A stretch of 64,000 bases of DNA from MM2 sp035460165 (GCA_035460165.1 DATHWW010000002.1:19998-83997), one strand, 5' to 3'. Numbered from the stretch's first letter, positions 24,201 to 33,649 are shown. Notes: a model not told the origin generated them from the letters alone. Made by a program: numbers and translations.

Positions 24201-25129
24201 GCGTACTGATACTCGCCGAACACGACGGCAAAGCGCTTAACCCGGCGGTGAACCACGCGGTGACCGCGGCGCAAAGCTGGGACATGCCGGTACATCTGCT
24301 CCTCGCCGGAAACGACACCAACGTCATTGCGCAAGCCGCGGCGGAAATCTCCGGCGTGGCGCGGGTGATCCGCGTCGAGGCCGCGCATCTTGAGCACGCG
24401 CTGGCGGAAGACCTCGCCAATATCGTCGTCGCCCTCGGCCGCGACTATAAAGTGATTCTGGGCGTGCACGGCGCCTATGCGCGCAACGTGTTGCCGCGCG
24501 TCGCTGCGCTGCTGGACGTGGCCATGGTGTCCGACGCAGTGGAAATCATGCCTGGCAACAGCTATGTCCGCCCGATCTATGCCGGCAGCGTGTACTCCAC
24601 CGTGCAGAACGACGAAGCGATCCAGATCGTCACCTTGCGCAGCAGCCGCTTCAAGGCCGCCGACCTCGGCGGCAGCGCAGAAATCGCCACCTTTGACGCG
24701 CCACCGGCATTCGGCAAATCGCGCTGGATTGGCCGCACGCACCAGCACTCCGATCGCCCGGCGCTGGGTTCGGCGCGCATCGTCGTGTCCGGCGGCCGCT
24801 CGCTCGGCAGCGCGGAAAAATTCGATGCCGTGCTGACGCCGCTCGCGGACAAACTGGATGCCGCGCTGGGTGCCACCCGCGCCGCCGTCGATGCCGGCTA
24901 TGCGCCCAACGATATCCAGGTCGGCCAGACCGGTGTGGTGGTCGCACCCGATCTCTATATCGCCGTCGGCGTCTCCGGCGCGGTGCAGCATACCTATGGC
25001 ATGAAGGACAGCAAGATCGTCGTTGCCATCAACCAAGACCCGGACGCGCCCATCTTCCAAGTGGCCGACTACGGCCTGGTGGCCGACCTGTTCGAGGCCG
25101 TGCCGCAACTGACCGCGGCTATACATTAA
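24197..25129 (+). CDS. etfA: Electron transfer flavoprotein alpha subunit
   Basis: 310 residues, FAD-binding subunit. Blocks visible are the RPIYAGSVYSTVQ segment, RIVVSGGRSLGS, YAPNDIQVGQTGVVVAPDLYIAVGVSGAVQHTYGMKDSKIVVAINQDPDAPIFQ, seen as separate conserved stretches of EtfA, and ADYGLVADLFEAVPQL at the end. Overlaps etfB by 4 bp, so the two are translated together. Confidence 0.96.
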   Translation: MSVLILAEHDGKALNPAVNHAVTAAQSWDMPVHLLLAGNDTNVIAQAAAEISGVARVIRVEAAHLEHALAEDLANIVVALGRDYKVILGVHGAYARNVLPRVAALLDVAMVSDAVEIMPGNSYVRPIYAGSVYSTVQNDEAIQIVTLRSSRFKAADLGGSAEIATFDAPPAFGKSRWIGRTHQHSDRPALGSARIVVSGGRSLGSAEKFDAVLTPLADKLDAALGATRAAVDAGYAPNDIQVGQTGVVVAPDLYIAVGVSGAVQHTYGMKDSKIVVAINQDPDAPIFQVADYGLVADLFEAVPQLTAAIH

Positions 25130-25146
25130 AGATACGAAAGTAAGAC

Positions 25147-25923
25147 ATGAGCGCACTCGCCACCGAAAAAGTACTAAGCGTCCATCATTGGAACGACACC
25201 CTATTCAGCTTCAAGACGACGCGCGACCCCGGCCTGCGCTTCGAGAACGGCCAGTTCGTGATGATCGGCCTGCAAGCCGAAGGCAAGCCGCTGCTGCGCG
25301 CCTACAGCATCGCCAGCCCGAACTACGAGGAACACCTGGAATTCTTCAGCATCAAGGTGCCCAACGGCCCGCTGACTTCACGCCTGCAGCATCTTGAAGT
25401 CGGGCAGGACGTACTGGTCAGTCGCAAGCCGACCGGCACGCTGGTGCTGCATGACCTCAAACCGGGCAAGCACCTCTACCTGCTGTCCACCGGCACCGGC
25501 CTGGCGCCGTTCATGAGCCTGATCCAGGACCCGGAAGCCTACGAGCGCTTCGAGAAGATCGTGCTGATCCATGGCGTGCGCCACGTTAATGAGCTGGCCT
25601 ACGAGAAATTCATCACTGAAGAGCTGCCGCAAAATGAATTCTTCGGCGAAGAAGTGCGCGAAAAGCTGATCTACTACCCCACCGTGACGCGCGAGCCATA
25701 CCGCAACCAGGGCCGCCTCACCGACCTGATCGAATCCGGCAAGCTGTTCACCGACATCGGCCTGCCGCCGCTGGACCCGGCAGTGGACCGCGCAATGATC
25801 TGCGGCAGCCCGCAGATGCTCGCCGACACCAGCGACCTACTGGATCGCCGCGGCTTCCAGGTTTCGCCGCGCATCGGCGATCCGGGCGATTACGTGATCG
25901 AACGGGCGTTCGTCGAAAAGTAG
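25147..25923 (+). CDS. fpr: Ferredoxin-NADP reductase (Fpr type)
   Basis: 258 residues of the bacterial Fpr subclass: FAD motif RAYSIASPNYEEHLEF, LSTGTGLAPFMSLI for NADP, ICGSPQMLADTSDLLDRRGF, and the short C-terminal tail ERAFVEK after VIERAF. Transfers electrons between NADPH and ferredoxin or flavodoxin. It lies 17 bp after etfA and is probably in the same operon, an uncommon pairing that could couple the flavoprotein pool to NADPH. Confidence 0.93.
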   Translation: MSALATEKVLSVHHWNDTLFSFKTTRDPGLRFENGQFVMIGLQAEGKPLLRAYSIASPNYEEHLEFFSIKVPNGPLTSRLQHLEVGQDVLVSRKPTGTLVLHDLKPGKHLYLLSTGTGLAPFMSLIQDPEAYERFEKIVLIHGVRHVNELAYEKFITEELPQNEFFGEEVREKLIYYPTVTREPYRNQGRLTDLIESGKLFTDIGLPPLDPAVDRAMICGSPQMLADTSDLLDRRGFQVSPRIGDPGDYVIERAFVEK

Positions 25924-25976
25924 TTTCCTCCTTCCGGTGAGGCCGGGCACGGAGCAATGCTAAAATCCATCCCCCT

Positions 25977-26993
25977 ATGGACAAGCGCATCCCCGTCACC
26001 CTCCTCACCGGTTTTCTCGGCAGCGGCAAGACCACGCTGCTCAACAAGCTGCTGCGCCACGAAGACATGCACGACACGGCCGTGGTCATCAACGAACTCG
26101 GCGAAGCCGGGCTGGACCATATCCTCGCGCGCACGGTCGAAGATATCTACATCGCCGAAAATACCCTGCTGCTTGGCTCGGGTTGCCTATGCTGTACGCT
26201 GCGCACCGAGCTCGCCGACACCTTGCGCGACCTTTATTTCAAGCGTGCCTTGCATGCCATCCCCGAATTCAGCCGGCTGGTAATTGAAACCACCGGGCTG
26301 GCCGACCCCGGCCCCATCCTGGCCAACCTGCTTAACGAACCCTTGATCGGCACGAACTACCGCCTCGATGCCGTCGTCGTGGTGGTGGATGGCGTCCACG
26401 GCCTGGCACAACTCGATGAACATGCCGAGGCGCGCAAGCAGGCGGCCGTGGCCGACGTGTTGCTGATTTCCAAAGCCGATCTCGCTACGCGCGAACAGCT
26501 GGAAGAACTCACCCAAGCCCTAAGTGACCTCAACTCCGGCGCCACGCAGCACCGCATGACCTTGGGCCACATCGATCCGCAAGCCATCGTTAACGTGGGC
26601 CTCTTCGACGCCGACAACAAGAAAGCCCAGCCGCAACGCTGGCTGCGCGCGCCGGAACGAACCATGGCGGCGCGTGGCACCTTGCCGCAAAAAATACACG
26701 ACGACGCCATCGCCAGCTTTACCGTCACCCTGCCCCAGCCGCTGCGCTGGTCGCAACTCGAACCGGCACTGAAAAAGCTGTGCGAACAACACGGCACGGG
26801 CCTGCTGCGCCTGAAGGGCATCGTCCATGCCGACGACAGCCCCGCTCCGCTGGCGGTGCATGCGGTGCAGCACACGCTGTATCCGCCTACCCTGCTGGCT
26901 GGATGGAACGAGGAGACGCCAGCTTCCCGCGTGGTGGTCATCGGCAAGGGGCTGGAGGAAAAGAAAATACGCAATCTGCTGATGCAGATTTAG
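25977..26993 (+). CDS. CobW/COG0523 family GTPase
   Basis: 338 residues: N-terminal GTPase domain with P-loop GFLGSGKTT (about 12-20), the metal-binding GCLCC (about 66-70), and a C-terminal CobW_C domain from about residue 235. COG0523 proteins are metal-insertion or metal-homeostasis GTPases (zinc, cobalt, iron). Which metal cannot be told; no Zur box or cobalamin gene is adjacent. The gene stands alone between two unrelated units. Confidence 0.9.
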   Translation: MDKRIPVTLLTGFLGSGKTTLLNKLLRHEDMHDTAVVINELGEAGLDHILARTVEDIYIAENTLLLGSGCLCCTLRTELADTLRDLYFKRALHAIPEFSRLVIETTGLADPGPILANLLNEPLIGTNYRLDAVVVVVDGVHGLAQLDEHAEARKQAAVADVLLISKADLATREQLEELTQALSDLNSGATQHRMTLGHIDPQAIVNVGLFDADNKKAQPQRWLRAPERTMAARGTLPQKIHDDAIASFTVTLPQPLRWSQLEPALKKLCEQHGTGLLRLKGIVHADDSPAPLAVHAVQHTLYPPTLLAGWNEETPASRVVVIGKGLEEKKIRNLLMQI

Positions 26994-27012
26994 AGCCTAC
27001 TTCAGTTGGCTA

Positions 27013-27762
27013 TTAGCCGTCGATACGCGCGACCAATGGCAGGTGGTCCGAGGCCGCTTTTGCCAGCGGCGTCGCATGTACAGCGACGTGCACCAGCCGC
27101 CGGCGTGGGCTAATCCAGATGCGGTCCAGCGCGAACACCGGCCAAGGCGCCGGAAAGGTCGCCGGCGCGGGGACCGCCTCGAAATGGCGGTGCAACATGC
27201 GCAGCGGCCGCCCCCAGGTCAGCCATTCATTGATATCGCCCATCAGGATCATCGGCATCTGGTTGGTGCCGAAAGCCTGCAGCAAGGTGCGTATCTGCGC
27301 GCGGCGTTCGCCGGGGCGCAGGCCAAGGTGGGTGGCAATCACGCGCAGCGGATGGCCGTGGCAATCGATATCCGCATCCAGCGCGCCGCGCGGCTCGCAA
27401 CGGCCAAAGGCGAGATCGATATTGCGCGTAGCGATGATGGGGTAGCGGCTAAGAACGGCATTGCCGAAACGGCGTAGCGGATTACAGTGCGTCGGGCCTT
27501 CCACCGCGTTATATTCGGTCGCCATCTGCAGCCTTTCGAGTACATCTGGCCAATCGCTGCCGCCTAGCGGCACTTCCTGCAACGCAACGATGTCCGCGCG
27601 CATTTCCTGCAGCACCTCGCCCACCCGTTCGGGCGAAAAGTGGCCATCCATCCCGATGGCACTGTGGATGTTGTAAGTGGCGACAGTGACCGGCCATGGA
27701 TTGAAATCCGGCGTCATGCCCTCTTCGACGGGGCTCAGCAGATTGGCATCGTTCAGGTTCAT
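27013..27762 (-). CDS. Endonuclease/exonuclease/phosphatase family protein (YbhP-like)
   Basis: 249 residues of the EEP fold. Metal and catalytic residues are in TYNIHSAIG, ALQEVPLGG, NGDxN-like MGDINEW, and the C-terminal ASDHLPLVARI. The start overlaps the phospholipase D fusion gene by 4 bp. E. coli carries ybhP next to the cardiolipin synthase gene ybhO, so the pairing is conserved and points to a phospholipid-related role for this protein, although that has not been shown. Confidence 0.88.
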   Translation of the reverse strand: MNLNDANLLSPVEEGMTPDFNPWPVTVATYNIHSAIGMDGHFSPERVGEVLQEMRADIVALQEVPLGGSDWPDVLERLQMATEYNAVEGPTHCNPLRRFGNAVLSRYPIIATRNIDLAFGRCEPRGALDADIDCHGHPLRVIATHLGLRPGERRAQIRTLLQAFGTNQMPMILMGDINEWLTWGRPLRMLHRHFEAVPAPATFPAPWPVFALDRIWISPRRRLVHVAVHATPLAKAASDHLPLVARIDG

Positions 27763-29918
27763 TGCGCTTGTATATTGCTCCTGCGTTCAAACAGGCGTTG
27801 CAGTCCGACTGCCGTGCCGATCAGCAGAATCGCCACGCCGGCCAGCACGCTAATCACTTCCGGGCTCGGGTTGCGCACCGCCTCGGCCAAGTGATGGGCA
27901 AAAGTAACGGTGATCACGATGCCAGGTGTCATGCCGAGGATAGTGCCGATCAGGTAATCGCGAAACCGTATCTGCAAGGCACCAGCCAGCACATTGACTA
28001 CGGTAAATGGCGCCACCGGCAGCAGGCGCGTGACCACCATTGCGACTATGCCTTGTTTGGAGAGACGGCGACTGATGCGATCCATGCGTGCGCCAAGGAT
28101 GCGATGAATGCCATCCTTGCCCAGCCAGCGGCCAACGCCGTAGCTGATGGCCGCACTCAACAGCGTGCCGCCGGCAGCATACAGCCCACCTGCCAACGGC
28201 CCGAACACAATCCCGGTCACGCCAATCAATAACATTACCGGCACCATCAGCATGCCGGCAACCACATACCCTAGGATCACCGCCAGCGGCGTGAACGGCA
28301 AGGCTTCAAGGCTCCGCGCCAACTTGATCAGTGCAGCCAGGTTGACCATTTCGCCCAACGGTGTCCAGCGCCATGCGATTGCCAGTAAAGCCAGCGCAAC
28401 CGCCAGCACCCCCAACACGATCATGCGTCGCGGCACCGGTTTATGGATATCACGCGGAACGAGTTGCTCGATCAGCTCATCCGGGTCGATGGGTTTTTCG
28501 GGATCCAGCACCGCCTGATCCGGAATCAATGCGTCCAGTTCGGGCGTGGTTTCGGGGTCGAACACGTTCAATGATCGGGCGGAGCCCTGCAAGGCCGCCA
28601 CCGTTGCATGCAGGCTGTTGCGTTGCTGGAGCTCGGCAGCCACCTGCTCCGGTTTCACGTCGAGATGCTCGGCCATCAGCCGGCTGCGCAGACGTGCGAT
28701 CGCACCACGTATTTCGTCCTGTCTGCTGCCATGTGCTTCGATGACCAGTTTGCACTCGGTATCCAGCGACATCGAGCGGTTGCTGAGGTTGGCCGAGCCG
28801 ATGCAAAGAATATCATCGTCCACCGTGAATACCTTGCTGTGCACATTGAGGCAGCAATCGTCATTCAGTCCGGGCAAGTCGGCGCAATACATCCGATAGC
28901 GCCCCCGTTCATCGGCTTGTTTCAGGCGGCGATGCACGCGTGCCCGCAATACACCCATGGTGGATTGTTCCAGCCAGCCACTCTGAATCTTGGGCATGAC
29001 GATCATGATTTCCGGCGCGTCGTCCTCGATCAGGCGCGCCGCGAGGGCATTGCATATCAGGTCGGAAGTGAAATACTGGTTCTCGAAAAAAAGCCTTTGC
29101 CGCGCGGCAGCGATGGCATCGAGATGCAGCTGGCGCACCTCGTACACGCCCTTCCGTCCGTTGTAAGCCGGCTCGGTGCGTGCAATGCCGACATTAATGT
29201 CGGTGACGTCGGGGGCAATGTCTTCGGGCCATAAATCCTCGCGAGGTTTCGCCGAGGCGGCCTTGGGTTCCTGGCTTGTCGCACGCTCCCAGCGCAGACG
29301 CGCCAGCTCGCCAAGCGCACGCGCCGCGTCACCGTCGACGATGGCCTGCACATCGTGGAATGGCCCGTAAGGTTTGCCATCACTATCTCGGCGCAATGGC
29401 GACTCGCCAGGGTGATCGGGGGTATCCCAACGGCAGCGCGTAATATCCAGCCCTCCCGCAAATGCCAGTCCGTCATCAATGACCACGACTTTCTGATGAT
29501 GCGAGGCCCCTACCGGATGTTCCGCATCCATATGAAACTTCACCCGCCGATGACCGCGCCAGCCCAACCTGGCCGCCGGCCATTTGCGCTCCAGGGCAAA
29601 CAGCATCGCAAAATCCCAGTTGAGCACGTGAATATGCAACTCAGGACGCGCCTCTGCTACGGCATAAAGAAAATCCCCAAATTGCTCCGGATAACCGTCA
29701 TTTGCGCCGGCCGGCACCAGCCGTATTCGACTGTCGATATCCCAGCTCAGTATGAAAACGCTGTGCCTGGCCTTGAGGATGGCTGCCCGCAATGCCCGAA
29801 AATACACTTCGGCGTCGACCAGCATGCTGAAACGCCGGGCATGCTCGATGCGCCAGCAATTGCGGCCTGGCTGAAGCAGCGGTGTAGGGTTCTCAACTGC
29901 ATGAGAGGTTGCAGACAT
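27759..29918 (-). CDS. Phospholipase D/cardiolipin synthase fused to a VTT (DedA-like) membrane domain
   Basis: 719 residues. The N-terminal PLD half has two HxKxxxxD motifs: H141-K143-D148 (HHQKVVVID) and H360-K362-D367 (HSKVFTVD), each followed by the GG/GSAN signature, so phosphatidyl transfer or hydrolysis is expected. From about residue 500 there is a membrane domain of the SNARE-associated/VTT family with several helices and the GxxFGPLAGGLYA segment. Such a fusion joins a lipid-transferase domain to a lipid scramblase-like or DedA-like domain. It is co-transcribed with the EEP gene. Confidence 0.9.
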   Translation of the reverse strand: MSATSHAVENPTPLLQPGRNCWRIEHARRFSMLVDAEVYFRALRAAILKARHSVFILSWDIDSRIRLVPAGANDGYPEQFGDFLYAVAEARPELHIHVLNWDFAMLFALERKWPAARLGWRGHRRVKFHMDAEHPVGASHHQKVVVIDDGLAFAGGLDITRCRWDTPDHPGESPLRRDSDGKPYGPFHDVQAIVDGDAARALGELARLRWERATSQEPKAASAKPREDLWPEDIAPDVTDINVGIARTEPAYNGRKGVYEVRQLHLDAIAAARQRLFFENQYFTSDLICNALAARLIEDDAPEIMIVMPKIQSGWLEQSTMGVLRARVHRRLKQADERGRYRMYCADLPGLNDDCCLNVHSKVFTVDDDILCIGSANLSNRSMSLDTECKLVIEAHGSRQDEIRGAIARLRSRLMAEHLDVKPEQVAAELQQRNSLHATVAALQGSARSLNVFDPETTPELDALIPDQAVLDPEKPIDPDELIEQLVPRDIHKPVPRRMIVLGVLAVALALLAIAWRWTPLGEMVNLAALIKLARSLEALPFTPLAVILGYVVAGMLMVPVMLLIGVTGIVFGPLAGGLYAAGGTLLSAAISYGVGRWLGKDGIHRILGARMDRISRRLSKQGIVAMVVTRLLPVAPFTVVNVLAGALQIRFRDYLIGTILGMTPGIVITVTFAHHLAEAVRNPSPEVISVLAGVAILLIGTAVGLQRLFERRSNIQAQ

Positions 29919-30005
29919 AGGGGACTGCCCGGCAAATAGACTCTTGTTCGACGCCAGGATGGCACTATGGTTTCTGCACTGCAGTAGGACGAACGGAATA
30001 ATTTA

Positions 30006-30029
30006 AAGGCCTGAATTTCTTCAGGCCTT
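30006..30029 (-). terminator. Rho-independent terminator after amt
   Basis: AAGGCCTGAA (30006-30015) and TTCAGGCCTT (30020-30029) form a perfect 10-bp stem with a 4-nt loop. On the minus strand the stem is followed by TAAATTATT, so it ends the amt transcript. Confidence 0.7.
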
Positions 30030-30078
30030 ATGTATGTATTGAAGCGTCCAGGGCAAGGTTCTGCCCCACGGTTATGAA

Positions 30079-31275
30079 TTATTCTTCTGACTCGGATGTA
30101 GCCGTGATCCTGTGTATCGTTAGATCGGCACCGTTGTATTCTTGCTCTGCATCAAGGCGAATGCCGACCACGGCCTTCAACAGACCGTACACAACAAAGC
30201 CGCCGACAAGCGCAATACCGATTCCGGCCAACGTGCCCAGCACTTGCGACATGAAGCTGACACCGCCCATGCCGCCCAGTGCCTTGGCCCCGAAAATGCC
30301 GACGGCGATGCCGCCCCAGGCACCGCACAGTCCGTGCAAAGGCCAGACGCCGAGTACGTCGTCGATTTTCCAGCGATTCTGCGTCAACGTAAATGCCCAG
30401 ACAAACAGGCCGCCGGCGACGGCGCCTGTCGCAAGCGCGCCCAGTGGGTGCATCACGTCGGAGCCGGCGCAGACCGCGACCAGACCGGCCAAGGGGCCGT
30501 TGTGCACGAAACCGGGGTCGTTCTTGCCGAAGACCAACGCCGCCAGCGTACCGCCGACCAGCGCCATCAGCGAATTCATCGCCACCAGCCCGGTGACGGC
30601 CTGCAAAGTTTGCGCAGACATCACATTGAAGCCGAACCAGCCGACCGTAAGGATCCATGCCCCTAGTGCCAGAAAAGGAATGTTGGATGGCGGGAAAGCG
30701 TGCAGGCGCCCATCCTTGCCATAACGGCCATTGCGCGCGCCCAGCAGGATTACTGCCCCCAGGGCTATCCAGCCGCCCATCGCATGGACGACCACCGAAC
30801 CGGCAAAGTCATGGAATTTTGCACCAAAACTGGCATTCACCCAGTCTTGTAGACCGAAATGACCGTTCCAGGCAATGCCTTCGAAAAACGGGTATACCAA
30901 GCCCACCAGCGCAAAGGTAGCGGCAATTTGCGGATTGAATCTCGCACGCTCGGCAATGCCGCCGGAAACGATGGCGGGAATTGCTGCAGCAAAAGTCAGC
31001 AGGAAGAAGAACTTGACCAATTCATAGCCATTCTTGGCCGCCAGTACTTCCGCTCCCTGCAGAAAACCGACGCCATAGGCGATGCCGTAACCGATAAAGA
31101 AATAAGCGATAGTGGAAACTGAGAAATCCACCATGATCTTGACCAAGGCGTTGACTTGGTTCTTATGGCGCACCGTCCCTACTTCCAAAAATGCGAATCC
31201 TGCGTGCATTGCAAGCACCATAATGGCGCCTAGAAGTACAAAAAGAACGTCATTCGCGGACTGAACAGCCTCCAT
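30079..31275 (-). CDS. amt: Ammonium transporter
   Basis: 398 residues, about 11 membrane helices of the Amt/Mep/Rh family. The conserved substrate-pathway blocks are visible: the FxxxG-rich core, the twin-histidine helices (VVVHAMGGW, and HGLCGAWGG), and the C-terminal cytoplasmic tail. No glnK gene lies next to it. A clear sigma54 promoter upstream suggests nitrogen-limited, NtrC-dependent expression. Confidence 0.94.
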   Translation of the reverse strand: MEAVQSANDVLFVLLGAIMVLAMHAGFAFLEVGTVRHKNQVNALVKIMVDFSVSTIAYFFIGYGIAYGVGFLQGAEVLAAKNGYELVKFFFLLTFAAAIPAIVSGGIAERARFNPQIAATFALVGLVYPFFEGIAWNGHFGLQDWVNASFGAKFHDFAGSVVVHAMGGWIALGAVILLGARNGRYGKDGRLHAFPPSNIPFLALGAWILTVGWFGFNVMSAQTLQAVTGLVAMNSLMALVGGTLAALVFGKNDPGFVHNGPLAGLVAVCAGSDVMHPLGALATGAVAGGLFVWAFTLTQNRWKIDDVLGVWPLHGLCGAWGGIAVGIFGAKALGGMGGVSFMSQVLGTLAGIGIALVGGFVVYGLLKAVVGIRLDAEQEYNGADLTIHRITATSESEE

Positions 31276-31310
31276 TTTTCTCCCCTTTATAATAAATAAT
31301 CGGCTTTTTA

Positions 31311-31327
31311 ATGCAATTTTTGCGCCA
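31311..31327 (-). promoter_or_regulatory. Sigma54 promoter of amt
   Basis: On the minus strand TGGCGCAAAAATTGCAT: GG at -24 and GC at -12 separated by exactly 10 bp, and TTGCA at -12. The predicted start lies about 25 bp before the amt ATG. Fits nitrogen control. Confidence 0.75.
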
Positions 31328-31499
31328 AAAATTCAAGCCATTGTTTAGAAAAGTAATTGATTCAACCCGCTTTCTAATAATGCCCCACTATTGTGCGCAC
31401 CATAGTGCGCTGCATTATTTTGGTGCAAATACTTGCTATTCTTTACTTCCGCAATCGAAAGTTCCATCCTCTCTTTATAAAGCCACGGAGCACTTGCAT

Positions 31500-32978
31500 A
31501 TGTTTGAGTCTGCCGAGCTTGAGCATCAGATCGACAAGGAAATCTACCGACAGGAAGTACCAGCCTTGCGTGCAGCACTGCTGGAGGCGCAACTTGATTT
31601 GCTCGAATCAAGACGGTTTCCGGTCGTTATTCTGATCGGAGGCGTCGATGGTGCCGGGAAAGGCGAGACGGTCAATAAACTTAACGAGTGGATGGACCCG
31701 CGTCATATCGATACCTATGCGTTCGGCCAGGCCTCTGACGAAGAAGCCGAGCGACCCCATATGTGGCGCTATTGGCGCACCTTGCCACCCAAAGGGAAGG
31801 TCGGCATATATTTCGGGGCATGGTATAGCGATCCCATCGTCAAGCGCGTATATGGCGAAATCAAGGACGAAACGCTGGTCGAGTCCATGGAGGAAATCCT
31901 CCGTTTCGAGAAAATGCTGATCGACGAAGGGGCACTTGTACTGAAGTTCTGGCTTCATCTATCCAAAGAGCAACAGAAGGCACGAATAGACAAGCTGAAA
32001 AGCGACCCGATGACCCGCTGGCGAATCTCCGACCAAGACAAAAAACACTACAAGCTATACGACAAATTCAAATCGGTAGCCGAGCATGTGTTACGGGAAA
32101 CCAGCACCGCCGGCGCGCCCTGGATCATCGTCGAGGGCTACGACTCGAACTACCGCAACCTGACCGTCGGCCAACACATCCTGCAGGCCATGCGTGGCCA
32201 TCTCGATAATGCCCAGACATCACAACCCGCGCTAAATGCCCCGCCACTGATGACGTCGGTCGATGACACCTCCCTCCTCTCGCAACTCGATTTGTCGCAC
32301 AAGCTTGAGGACGAGGAGTACGGCGAAAAACTGGAACGCTATCAGGGCAAGCTGAACAAACTCACGCGCAATCCCGGATTCAGCGATCTCTCCGTCATAT
32401 GCGTCTTCGAAGGACCCGATGCCGCCGGCAAGGGCGGCTGCATTCGCCGCATTACGCAGGCAGTGGACGCCCGCTTCTTTCGCGTCATCCCCATCGCCGC
32501 ACCCACCGAGGAGGAGCGCGCCCAGCCCTATCTGTGGCGTTTCTGGCGTCACATCCCTGGTCACGGAAATCTGACAATATTCGACCGCTCCTGGTACGGG
32601 CGCGTTTTGGTTGAACGTATAGAAGGATTTTGCAGCGAATATGACTGGATGCGCGCTTATGGCGAAATCAATGATTTCGAGGGGCAACTCGGTCGCCAAA
32701 ATTTCGTTGTCGTGAAATTCTGGCTGCAAATTAGCAAGGACGAACAATTGCGGCGTTTCGACGAACGCCAGAATACGCCCTATAAACGATTCAAGATCAC
32801 CGAGGAAGACTGGCGCAATCGCGACCAGTGGGCGGCATATGAAAAGGCGGTGTGCGACATGATAGACCGAACCAGCACCGACCATGCGCCATGGACGCTG
32901 ATTGAGGCTAACGACAAGAACTATGCGCGCATCAAGGTGCTGAAAACCTTGTGCGAGCGTATCGGAAAAGCACTTTAG
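31500..32978 (+). CDS. pap: Polyphosphate:AMP phosphotransferase (two-domain PPK2)
   Basis: 492 residues made of two PPK2 domains. The first has P-loop GGVDGAGKGETVN, the second GPDAAGKGGCIRR; both have the lid-like HMWRYWRTLP / YLWRFWRHIP segments. Class II PPK2 (PAP) enzymes phosphorylate AMP to ADP using polyphosphate. The start at 31500 gives the family length; the frame runs back to 31311 over the promoter of amt. Its 3' end overlaps the next gene on the opposite strand by 4 bp. Confidence 0.9.
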   Translation: MFESAELEHQIDKEIYRQEVPALRAALLEAQLDLLESRRFPVVILIGGVDGAGKGETVNKLNEWMDPRHIDTYAFGQASDEEAERPHMWRYWRTLPPKGKVGIYFGAWYSDPIVKRVYGEIKDETLVESMEEILRFEKMLIDEGALVLKFWLHLSKEQQKARIDKLKSDPMTRWRISDQDKKHYKLYDKFKSVAEHVLRETSTAGAPWIIVEGYDSNYRNLTVGQHILQAMRGHLDNAQTSQPALNAPPLMTSVDDTSLLSQLDLSHKLEDEEYGEKLERYQGKLNKLTRNPGFSDLSVICVFEGPDAAGKGGCIRRITQAVDARFFRVIPIAAPTEEERAQPYLWRFWRHIPGHGNLTIFDRSWYGRVLVERIEGFCSEYDWMRAYGEINDFEGQLGRQNFVVVKFWLQISKDEQLRRFDERQNTPYKRFKITEEDWRNRDQWAAYEKAVCDMIDRTSTDHAPWTLIEANDKNYARIKVLKTLCERIGKAL

Positions 32979-33649
32979 GTTTGTTCTTGCTGCGCATCCA
33001 GCACGAGGTGGCTAGCGGCTTCGGGATCGCCTATCCAGAAATAATAGAACTCACGCACGACAATCTGGAATAGCAGCCGGGTTTCCTTCATTGCGAATAA
33101 TGGCAGCGTCGTGTCGACCGCTTTACGGTAGAGATTCGCCTCTTTAACTGCGGCCCCACGCAAACGCACCAACAGGAGTTTCACCAGCTTGCTACGCGTT
33201 TCCACCACAGATTTCTCGGCACCTTCGTCGCGCAAGGCGGATGCGTAAGCTTTTAACGGCCATGTTTCGGCCAGTTCGAATTTTTCCTGATCTATGCTTT
33301 TCCAGAGTGTCCGCAGATTCTCCAACGGGACATGATCGTGCAACCCGGCGATATCGTACCCGCCCCCGGAGTGCATCGCCGCAATCGATTTGATATCACT
33401 GGCCCAGAAATAATAGTACTCGCGCGCCACCGTGAGGAACGCCGGCCAGGCCGTTCTCTCCAACAGGTCCAGCACACACTCGGTTTGATCGCGATACGCA
33501 TTCCCGTCCATCGGCTGGCTTTCGAGCAGCGGCAGCAGATTCAATAGCAATGCCCTGCGCTGCGCCAGATTGTCGGAGGTCGCCCCTTTGCCTTCCAGAA
33601 AGCGCAAATAGGCGTTGAAAGCGTCCAGTTCCCGGTTGTTTTTTGTCAT
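32975..33649 (-). CDS. Unrecognised protein with internal duplication, after fliR
   Basis: 224 residues, not recognised. It is made of two similar halves: residues about 31-92 (RRALLLNLLPLL ... NAYR ... REYYYFWASD) and about 152-215 (TRSKLVKLLLVRL ... NLYR ... REFYYFWIGD). Both contain the rare aromatic cluster YYFW. The ATG is directly next to the fliR stop (TAAATG), so translation is coupled and this is the last gene of the fliLMNOPQR unit. No signal peptide or membrane helix is evident. A flagellar or flagellum-associated role is inference from position only. Confidence 0.7.
   Translation of the reverse strand: MTKNNRELDAFNAYLRFLEGKGATSDNLAQRRALLLNLLPLLESQPMDGNAYRDQTECVLDLLERTAWPAFLTVAREYYYFWASDIKSIAAMHSGGGYDIAGLHDHVPLENLRTLWKSIDQEKFELAETWPLKAYASALRDEGAEKSVVETRSKLVKLLLVRLRGAAVKEANLYRKAVDTTLPLFAMKETRLLFQIVVREFYYFWIGDPEAASHLVLDAQQEQT

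Noticed and set aside
23486..25156. Very long minus-strand open frame across etfBA
   Set aside because: Antisense to two confident genes; Arg/Ala/Ser-rich translation typical of a shadow frame.
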